A stretch of DNA of 64,000 nt from Acorus gramineus (lineage: Eukaryota > Streptophyta > Magnoliopsida > Acorales > Acoraceae): positions 1,850,152-1,914,151 of the forward strand of contig JAUJYN010000014.1 of NCBI GenBank assembly GCA_030737835.1. Direction: 5' to 3'. The position numbers and the translations under genes were made by a program. The notes below the pieces were generated by a model that searched no databases, had not been told where the DNA came from, and was given only the letters and a program-made list of their open reading frames with translations. Below are positions 47,401 to 56,213 of this stretch, in pieces; positions within the stretch are counted from its first letter, which is position 1, and each line of letters starts with the position of its first letter.

Positions 47401-48505
47401 TTATGTAGCCCAATTCTCGATCAGAGTGCTCCAAATGACACAGGCACAACAAGGTAGGGGCTACCCGGGAGAGGGCTAACGAATGATATTGCGAGCGTGG
47501 AATCGTTCTCCCCTTTGTTAGATCCGATGTAGGAACTTTCCGGCGTTGGAAAAGCTGTCCTGACAGAGGGCTCCCATCCGTAGGTACCACCGAGGCGTTC
47601 GGAAGCGTACTGATCGTGGGAGTATACCAGGTAGTGACTACTCGGGGAAAGGGCTACCGGTGGACCAAGGGTGTAGAGCAGTCTAAGTCTCTTCCAAAAG
47701 TCCCAAGAGTCTCCCTTCGGGAGTGAGGGTGAGGATGAGGTGAAGACACGTCGCCTCGTGACCCATTCGTTGTTCGTCCGTTCTCATAGTTGTTTAGTCC
47801 GGTCTCGTATCGATGTTCAAAGACATCGTTGGGCAGTTATCTTGAGGTTGATGATCCAGTAGTGTTGTGTAGACCAGTAATGCCGGGTCTCCTCGACCGA
47901 CGGTATGGTCTCTCCCCAACAGTCCCAAGAGTCTCCCTTCGGGAGTGAGGGTGAGGGTGAGGTTGGTTGCGCCGCCGCGTGACCTTGTTATCCATTGGGT
48001 TTCTACCCATGTTTTCCTTGAAAGGAAATTGCTTTAGTATTGAACTGTTGTATGGTGATTGGTTTTCAGCCACTCACTGAGCTTGTAGCTCACCCCTCGC
48101 ATACTGTTTCTTTTCAAGGGCAGTGTTGGGCATGGAGCTGGAGCTTTCCTGTGGCGTGGTCTTATGGGCGAGGAGCGTTCTTTCAGCCGGTGGCGAGTGT
48201 GAGGTTGTCAGTAGTCCTAGAGTCATTGTATGTATTGTAAATCGTGCATGTGGCACAGGTTGTGTTTTCTTTGGTCTAGACTTGGCTCTCACAGGACAGT
48301 GATTGTGTATTCGAGTCTGTAATAATGTTTTTGGTTTACAGACATTGTTTATGTATTATGCTTCCGCTTTTCAGTCAGTTATCATTATCCTTGCTTTGCC
48401 ACCTTGTGTGTTGTTGTTGGAGTCTTTATTGACCTCAGGTATTGATAGCTGATATTTTATTATTGCCACGTCTCGGGGACGGCCGCCCTGGGGCGTGACA
48501 CTGTT
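41423..48505 (+). mobile_element. Solo LTR-B, plus orientation, TSD CTGTT, interrupted by an opposite LTR-B
   Basis: TGTTATGCCTGTG at 41428 to GGGGCGTGACA at 48500, flanked by CTGTT at 41423-41427 and 48501-48505. After removing 43947-47451 the LTR is about 3.57 kb. It was inserted four bases into the copia 3' LTR. Layout: leader with donor TTTCG|GTAAGG near 42213, a 519-bp intron-like stretch that lacks the GC-rich tract, micro-exon-like block 42733-42768, last acceptor CTTTTCAAG near 48117. A CCCCCCC/GGGGG-bearing deletion scar sits near 43697. Confidence 0.9.
43947..47451 (-). mobile_element. LTR-B, minus orientation, nested in the opposite LTR-B without a clear TSD
   Basis: TGTCACGCCCC at 43947 to GGCACAACA at 47451 (3.5 kb). 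The host LTR-B reads GTATACCA before and AGGTAGGGG after, so the host sequence is nearly seamless (a single shared A) and the expected 5-bp repeat is absent. GC-rich tract about 46015-46530. The micro-exon-like block at 45894-45932 has grown to 39 nt and carries an in-frame stop. This copy supplies the LTR-B start that is missing at the left end of the window. Confidence 0.85.
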
Positions 48506-48658
48506 AAATTATATGTGTTATGTCATAGTGTATTACACGTGTAATCCTATGTGTACTTGTATATAAGGGATTAATCCCTAAAGTGCAATACAAGGATTCC
48601 ATTATTCCATTATCTGATTGTAACAATCTCAATTTCGTATTCTTAATTTTTTTTTACA
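48502..48658 (+). repeat. 3' LTR of the copia element (short)
   Basis: TGTTAAATTATATGTG... with a TATA-like TATATAAGG near 48569, CAATACAAGG, and an end at either GATTGTAACA (48625, 124 bp) or TTTTTACA (48658, 157 bp). The matching 5' LTR is not in the window, so the end cannot be fixed. Very short LTRs fit some copia lineages. It marks the right edge of the whole nest. Confidence 0.6.
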
Positions 48659-50150
48659 TTAATAATCGATCACCGTTTAAAACATAATGAGATCAAGAGG
48701 TTTTGAGTTAGTGCCTAACTACCCACTAAAGATCAAGAGGATGTGAAGGTGAAGGGGGTTGGGGAAAGATTTAGAAATGGTGAGGGGTTAGGATTTCGGA
48801 TTGAAAATATTTAGGAGATGGTGATGGTATATTTATAGGGTTTCGGATAGACCATGAAAAAGAGGTCTAAAGAGGAAGAGAAATTTACTGATCCATGTCT
48901 TCATTGCATTTATAGGGGATTGAGACGAAAGCTAAGAAAACACAAGATCAGACATGGATTACATAAAGCAATGTTATTATAGAGTGATTCCCATGCATAT
49001 ACCAGGCAGACCACACAAAGGAGTCTTAAGCAAATTTTAATGTTAAAATTACAATTTCTCTTCTGAATTTATAAATCATGATTTCCTGTTCTTCAAAGCA
49101 AAATCAAACATAATGTATGCATTACACTGTTTTGCATTTAGGTGCACATTTGACAGTCGCATTTTTTTGCAGATAAACTGTTCGAACAGGAGCTAAATTG
49201 AAAAATTCAATCAGAAGGAGAAGATTTTTTAACTGTAAGTGGGAGACTGTGGTTCCCATGGAAACTGATTATTGTCCTTATATTTCTCCATGAGCAATGT
49301 GTTATTCTAAACCTGGTACAATGAGTATGGGATTTATGTTTATTCTGTGATATTATTATTTTTGTTGGTTAATTGCATTGTTTAAAAGTGTCTTACAAAC
49401 TATTTTATCCAAATTTAACATGGAGGCGGCGAAGAGGATATGCCCATTTGAGGATGGGCATCATAAAGGCAATATCATATTCTATTTACTCATTACCATG
49501 TTTTGATTGCTACAAAAAGTATATGTTGATGACATGCCATCTCTTCGCGGGAATATATTAGAGGACTAGAAAATGTTGAGAACATTAAAGCGTATTATGG
49601 ACTGATGAAGCTTTTCATGCAAAATGAATATAAAAAAGTGAATCATCTAATAAAGCCTTTCTTTTTTAGTGTTTCAACCAATCTTTCATAGGATTAATCT
49701 ATCTTTTCATTTGGCAGTATGCATTGAATAATGAAGCCCTAATGGAACGGTAATTAAAAGATATGCAGAAGGTGAATGGACTTGTGCCGTTATAGGTTAA
49801 TTATGCTTCAGATGCGCTCAGGGTAGCTAATTATCCCTCTTTCATTCTCATTCTAGTTCTCATCCCTTTTTTTTAATATCTTTTTTTTCCGTTGTGGTAA
49901 CTAAGTGTGTATTCTTGTTCTCAAAAAATAAAAATACTGAGTTTGCATTCTTATTCACTATCTGGTGCATTTTCTGGACAAGCAAGACGTGAAGGTAACC
50001 TTATTCAGTACTAGTGGTCTTTGCATGATTAGAAGAGATCATTAGAAACTAACTCAGATCGTAAATATCATTTGTTTTGGGTGTTTTATCTCAGCATATC
50101 TCAGTATAGAGTCCAATTCATTAATCCCAATTCATTAGTTAGGTGCCTTC
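48659..50150. other. AT-rich intergenic DNA
   Basis: No gene is recognised. Short frames (for example 49373-49561) have no family resemblance. A few T-rich tracts next to AG (for example TTTTTTTGCAG near 49173) resemble acceptors but no supporting exon is seen. Confidence 0.5.
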
Positions 50151-50179
50151 CTTTATAATGTCAAAGCAAAAGAGTTGCT

Positions 50180-50420
50180 ATATATATAAGGCGTCTCCTT
50201 TGTATCGACGCGCCTACTTATCGAGCAAAACAAATGCCTGGAGACGCCGTATATATAGGGCGCCTCCAGTGTTTTTATGTTTTTAAGAGAGACGCCGTAT
50301 ATATATGGCGCTTCCTTTGTATTGGCGCCCCTCGTCGGGAAGAAATATGAAAGGAGGCGCTACATATACATGGTGCCCCTTTTAAAACAGAAAAACATTG
50401 GAGGCGCCTCCAATGTAAAA
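50180..50420. repeat. Cluster of GC-rich hairpin repeats around GGCGYCTCC
   Basis: At least four hairpin units: GGAGACGCC (50240-50248) and GGCGCCTCC (50259-50267) around a TA-rich loop, a similar pair from about 50290, GGAGGCGCT...GGTGCCCC near 50353-50378, and a perfect palindrome with core TTGGAGGCGCCTCCAA at 50398-50413. The stretch is followed by two TGCTATTTTT-ACTAATATT-type repeats (50434-50510). No coding sense. It may be a non-autonomous transposon remnant. Confidence 0.7.
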
Positions 50421-50755
50421 AAAAAAATGATCAGTGCTATTTTTTGCTAATATTCCTCGACCGGTGCTATTTTTACTAATATTGATTTAAACTATGTTAT
50501 TTTTGCTAATTCCCCTTTTAAAATGGCCATAGAATTTGATTTTGAGGAGCTTTCCTCCTACGGTCCTACCCTAGTCATTCACCCCAGATTTCTTACCAGG
50601 CAATAGGTTTCCTTCATACGGTCTTCAATCCCTCCACTCCCATCGTGAACACCCATCTCTTCATTGCTCTCCTCCCTTCCAAACCCCACCTCCTCTCTCT
50701 CCCCATCACCACAAGACCCCTCCACCTCTCTCTTCCCCTTCTCAGATTCACCACC

Positions 50756-50779
50756 CTCTCTCTCTCTCTCTCTCTCTCT
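50756..50779. repeat. (TC)n microsatellite
   Basis: About twelve CT units in a wider pyrimidine-rich stretch (50640-50780) that resembles a plant 5' untranslated region; no coding exon could be joined to it. Confidence 0.85.
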
Positions 50780-50780
50780 A

Positions 50781-53700
50781 CAAGACCAGGCCCACCGGAG
50801 GAAGAGGAGGAGGAGGGCCAGGAGGGTTTCCACTCGCACGGTGAAAGTCTTTTTGTTGTTTTTTAAGGGTTCTGATAAATTTCGGTTTTTTAGATATCTG
50901 GGATTGTGTGAAGGGGTAATTATAATGAACTCGGTACCACTTTTTACTTTGTGAAGCGAGAGCGAATGTTAGGCCTATCCCAACCGTGGAGTGTATCGAC
51001 TTTGTAGGCAAGCAAGACCATACCATATTTCTCATGCGAAGCGAAGAGAGAGGAAAGCTTGCAGAGATAAACTCCCTTAGTGTTTAATGTACGCTCGTTC
51101 GATTTAACGCCCAGGAAATCTCACTCAATCACTTAAACTACGTAATTACTTCAATTGTCTTAGTATAGTCTTTAACAATTAACACGACGATGGACCTTTT
51201 TTACAACATACTTGATACTAAATTAAAATGACGTAACTGCGATTTTACCTATCCATATAAAAAACCCCAAACTCCCATGTAATCCCGTGTAAACCATAAA
51301 AAAGAAAGCAGGATCCTAATCATATATGTAATGTAATTCTGGATACTTCTTTTACCTGTCTCTTTCATGGAATGCATGAGGTGCCAAGCTAAGAAGCGAC
51401 CAGCGGGTGTTGATAAACATCGGAACGCTAGTGGAGGTGATAAGAGGAGCGACCAGCGGGAGCTATGGTGTTTTTAAACTGAGGAGTGGGAGCGCAGGAG
51501 CGAAGCTTAGAAGCGACCAGCGGGAGCGGAGGAAAATGACGGCTTTCTGGAACTCCGTGATTATCCCCGAAACGATTAAATGCAAGAAATTCGTATGTCG
51601 GCCTAAAAGACAGTAATCGATATCTTGTAACAAACAGTACGTCGACAAACTAAAAACTATCTATCTATATGAATCGGGATTTAACGTCATTAAGCTTCAT
51701 AACCATAAGGCGACTGACGAAAGCATGCCAGTGTGCTCTCTTTACCGGGAGAGTGAGATAAACTGGCCCTAACACAAAATAAAGGGGTTTTTAGCACTGG
51801 GCAATCTTTCTAAATAAAGTCAAAAGGTTTGTTTGTTTCGAAAAAGTCATAACCAGGCTTTTATTTCTACCAAACCAAAGACTGAATGTAGACTACCGCT
51901 CAACAAAGACAGGTTGCTTCTACACTCTCTTCTTTGCTTCGCACCTTTACTTACTTTGTTTGTCTGTCTCTCTGACCAACACATGGGATTCTTTCTTTTT
52001 GTCGTAATTCACTGATTACTTTTAGACCATATGCAAGAAGAAAAAGAGTAAAATTGAATTATAAAATAAGTCGTTAAAATAAAAATAAAGGTAATTTATT
52101 ATGGAAAGCTTTTTCTCTTGTATCGCATGTAGAAACGAGAAAACGGTGTGACTCTGTTTGTGTGGAATTTCTTGTGTCTTTTGTTTTTGGTATCCTGTGG
52201 ATTGATTTTGTTACTTGGGTTTTCATGGAGTGGATTTGTGACAACTTGAGGTCTTGTTTGGATTTGATCAGATTGATTTTGACATCATTTTGGATATTTG
52301 TAATTTGTAGGTATGAATGAGGTCTCTTGGTAATTTCAAATGATAATAGAGAAAAAATGGGAAGGTTTGTGGAGTACTAAAAAAAGGACTCCCTACATGT
52401 TATACGGAGCATATCTTTCCTTACAATGGTATGAAAATATACGTAGTCTTTGATGCTTAGCCTCTAAGTAGGGTTGCAGCAGAGGTGGCCGGATTGTATT
52501 TGCAGTTCCACCATAAGCAACAGTAGAGGCGGACGATGAGCAGTTTAAGAATACTGCTTGTTGTACAGCCGTCCGGGATCAGTCGAGCCGATCTCTCCGC
52601 GGATACAGCAGTAGTCGCCGCTCTCTCTGCAGATACAGCAGTAGTCACCGCTGCCTCAAGTGGCGTCGGACGATTGTAAGAGGGACTGTGGGTTGTCATC
52701 GCCACTGGTGGTCGACGACGGTGGACCTTTCCTTCGACAGAGAGGATCTCTTAGTGCTCTGCCTTTCTTCCAGATCTTAAGATCTAGTGTGGTCTCCTTC
52801 AAATCCTTTTTTCCCCCTTATTGATCTTTTAAAGTGAAAAATAAATGGATATATAAATACAGAAAGGAGGGGATTCATTTTGGTTAGGGTTTATTTTTTG
52901 ATCAATCAATTTGATTCTCTCTCTTTGCTATGTGAAATCCTGATCTCTGAAGATGTTTGACTGGAATGGAGACATGGTGGGCAATATACGGGGAAGAATC
53001 TGGTGAGGGTGATGACCATATTGTATCCTGTATGAAGGGAAGCAAGACCCATTGTTTTCTTTTGGAATAAGATGAAGAAGCAAGCACTGCTGATAATTAT
53101 GTGGAGGAGGGAATGCATGGAGAAAATTAATATATTTGGGTTGATAATGCCCAAAACGTACAAAAGGATACGAATAAATAGAAATAGGACCGAAAGAGTA
53201 TGGGTCAAGGACAGAGAGGATCTCTTAGTGGTATCTTCATTTTACCCCCATCCAAAACAACCAAGAATGATGATCTTTCATGGGCACTATTTAGTATTTA
53301 TTGAGGAAAGAGTTTCACTCGCTTTTCTTTCTTTTTATTTCTAATCAATGTTTATTTAAATGTCATTCTTGTGATTTATCATTTATTTGCCATTAAAATA
53401 ATAATCTACGTACTATCTTACTATTGATGTGTTTTTCAAAGCACAGTCTACAACACTAGCAAATGAATAATGCATGTATATCCATATAAATGTATGCACA
53501 TCTATATGAATGTATATACTCTTCATGAAGCTAAAAAATATGGTCAAAAAATAAGGATGGATGAGGACTGATCTCGATCATCTGGAGGGAGGGTGGGGGT
53601 TGTTAAATTGTGCTGGACTACAACACGAAACCTCTAGATATCCCAGGGGTTTTTATACAGAAATCTAAGTTTTATGGATAGAGTTAGAAGCAAATTTATT

Positions 53701-53829
53701 TGCAGTAATATCTATAGGCTATGCATGTCATGATTTTTTTTGAAAATATACACTTAATCTTATGATATATGTACCTTTTTCATGAAATTTTTTTCAGTCT
53801 TTATTGAGGTAAGGTTTTTGACAAATCCA
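50781..53829. other. Intergenic DNA upstream of the PDRG1-like gene
   Basis: No gene recognised. Visible structure: three direct copies of GCGACCAGCGGG (51397, 51452 and 51516) within 51390-51540, and a short tandem GCAGATACAGCAGTAGTC repeat near 52600-52645. An acceptor-like TTTTTTTCAG ends at 53797, 33 bp before the start codon chosen for the next gene, so an untranslated upstream exon may lie in this region. Confidence 0.5.
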
Positions 53830-55600
53830 ATGGACCCTGGTATGAAACAACTCCAAGAGTGTCTAACAGAGATCGAAATTGAAGCTGAGCATCTTTTATT
53901 AGCTACACATCAGGTAAAATCACATCTCTGTCCCATTCATGCTACTCGCTGTTATATACACTTTTTATACTGGTTGAGAATGATAAAGCGAGGAATGGAA
54001 ACAGAGAAGCCTTGACAGCTCTGCGTAAGAAGGCTCGCACGACAAGGAGCAGCGTCCCATCTGCTTTCGAGACAATTATGAGAGAGGTTGAGAGAACTGA
54101 AGCCAGAACAATGATGAAGGAAGTATGTGCCACTTGTGGAAATTATGACACGAAGGACCGCACGTGGATGATGTTTCCAGGATCCGACATTTTTGCATGT
54201 GTACCTTTCCATGCAGTCCACACAATCTTAGAGAAAGGTGGGTAGGGCTTTTAATGCTTTCCAACATTGTCTAGAAATGATATATTGTGCCTTCCCTATT
54301 GGCCTGGTATTATCTGGATGAAATCATTGATACTTCTAATTGATGAGTGTGAGGTTGAGTTCCTGTTAAGAATTTGGATATCTATCATGAGGATGGATCA
54401 GTTCCAAAGATTATTAAACCAACAGGGTGGCAGGCATCAGTTCCCATAATACATAGGAGAGCTACTTTACAAGAATTGTGCAAAATATTGTCGATTTTCT
54501 ACAATGACTGAAATAGAGAGCAATCTTATAACTGTAAGATAAGTATAAAATCCGAGAATCAGTGATAAATAATTTAGTTATCTCTAGTTTGTGCACTTCT
54601 ATGACTCTGACATGAGGATTTTCAAGAGTTTCCCTTTTCATTCTTAATTAACTTTCTTAGGTTTTTGCTATTTATGTTACTGGCAGTAGGTGGGCATTAT
54701 GCTAAAATAAGGGCTATTCTTGTGTCATCAACTTTCCGAATATGAATTACTTTTACGAGTCAATAATATGTCTTATTCAGCACCCTTTTTGTTATAAACA
54801 TGCTTGTAGGAGAGTGAATTTTTCTTGGAAGTCTATAGGTAGAAATGGTTGTGATTGTTTTGGGGGAAATAAAGGGAATATACCTACTATAAATATAAAA
54901 ATAAATAAAGGGAACATAAATGAAGTGGCACCTTTCATTATTGAGATGAAGAATATTTCATGATAGGTTGTTAGCTCGGTTATCATTTTTCTTCTGTCAT
55001 TGTTGCACTTCTATATTTTTTTTACTGCCTTAAGAATGAAGATTAAGTTACCCCCATCTTGCTCGTATGCTATTCATTTCCTCTACTGTATTCAATTGCA
55101 ATTAATGAACTCTTTGTGGGCATCTTAAGGTAGTTTCTTTTCGCCTTCTGGAGAATAACATATTATGGGGCATGCCTAAAAAATTTGATTAGTTTCTGGC
55201 AGAACCATCATTATTCCTTGTTGTACACTTCCTCTGCTCTACCTAGAGGACAGGTTATTGCTATAACATCTAAGTAAATCCAGGGCGGCTAGAAGAAGTC
55301 TTCTCATCCAGTCTTTTTTATTAGGAAGAATAATATGTATGGTACAGGCCAGTGTGGTGCTTATTTTCAGAATTTATGTTAGTAATGGAATGGTAGAGGT
55401 GGTCACTGTGATTGGTTTTGTTTCTTTTCTGTCAGTAGGCTTGATGTGTTCTTGGATTTCAAGAACTGATCCTTGAGAGCTTTATCATATTCCTGCAGAG
55501 TCCTGCTAGCAAAGAATATTATATTTTTTCGATTGTGAAAGTAGGTCTTAGTCCGAGTGTTGGTCATCATGTTGAATCATGATATTAGGACTGCCAACTC

Positions 55601-55651
<51 letters not shown>

Positions 55652-56213
55652 CTGTGGAAACCATACATGTGCATTTTTATACAGATTCCATCATACTATT
55701 CATTACCCATTCTTGATATTTCTTTAGCCTCCTAAGTTTCAGGCATGTGCTTAATTTAGCCTCCTAACAGAATGAATGTTTATTTCATTGAATATGCTGT
55801 GGAAACCATACATGTGCATTTTTATACAGATTCCATCATTACCCATTCTTGATATTTCTTTAGCCTCCTAAGTTTCAGGCATGTGCTTAATTTAGCCTCT
55901 TAAGAGAATGGATGTTTATTTCATTGAATATGCTGATGCAGATCAGGAGCATTTTGACTTTGAAGCCAAGAAATTGCAGAGCTACGTGAAGGAGAAATCC
56001 TTCTTGATTTCAGAAAGAGGAGCTCTCGCGGACAAGATTAACCCCAGTGTCCTCAAATCATTGGTAACTTTGACAGACAAGTCAAAGCGAATAGTGGACT
56101 TCCCACATCACCTGTTTCAGTTACGTTCTTCTGGATCAATGTCTGCTTCTGGGGATCAATCTTTATTTTTGTTCTGGATTTCTTCATATTATTTTTTGAC
56201 TCGTGTGATATGA
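53830..56213 (+). CDS. PDRG1-like (p53 and DNA damage-regulated 1) prefoldin-family protein, three exons
   Basis: Exons 53830-53913, 53979-54237 and 55942-56213 join in frame to 204 codons. Exon 1 gives MDPGMKQLQECLTEIEIEAEHLLLATHQ; exon 2 NDKARNGNREALTALRKKARTT, then EVCATCGN and TWMMFPGSDIFACVPFHAVHTILEK; exon 3 FDFEAKKLQSYVKEKSFLISERGALADKINPSVLKSLVTLTDKSK. This matches the plant PDRG1-like family, small helical prefoldin-related proteins; animal PDRG1 belongs to the R2TP/prefoldin-like co-chaperone. Expected residues L-V-E before NDK are encoded at 53970-53978, but no AG precedes them; the nearest AG (53978) drops them. About 41 extra residues follow the usual C terminus. Start chosen as the first Met after the acceptor-like site at 53797. 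Could be functional or newly decaying. Confidence 0.75.
55596..55649. repeat. (TA)n microsatellite in intron 2
   Basis: About 27 TA units in the second intron of the PDRG1-like gene, directly before a 145-bp tandem duplication. Confidence 0.95.
55651..55935. repeat. Tandem duplication (about 145 bp) ending at the exon-3 acceptor
   Basis: Copy 1 (55651-55795) and copy 2 (55796-about 55935) both start GCTGTGGAAACCATACATG and end CATTGAATATGCTG. Copy 2 lacks about 8 bp and has a few substitutions. Only copy 2 continues into ATGCAG, the acceptor of exon 3, so the unit duplicated the branch-point region but not the splice site. Confidence 0.9.

Larger units (their letters stand above)
17185..48658 (+). 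mobile_element. Decayed Ty1/copia retrotransposon, host of the nested insertions
   Basis: Once the insertions at 20127-38319, 38968-41382 and 41428-48500 are removed, one continuous copia element is left: Gag-Pol coding pieces, RNase H, polypurine tract TTTGAGGGGGG (41412-41422) and the LTR start TGTT. The gene order protease, integrase, RT, RNase H is diagnostic of Ty1/copia. The 5' LTR, primer site and most of gag are missing from the visible part, lost at the junction near 17184 or lying upstream. Frameshifts, stops and a deletion in RT make it inactive. It is the oldest element in the nest. Confidence 0.85.

Noticed and set aside
41428-48500. Reading LTR-B as the copia element's own 3' LTR
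   Set aside because: CTGTT repeats on both sides show a separate insertion, and a short LTR starting TGTTAAATT follows the repeat.
50579-50866. Overlapping frames around the (TC)n tract
   Set aside because: Simple-repeat translation with no conserved motif on either strand.
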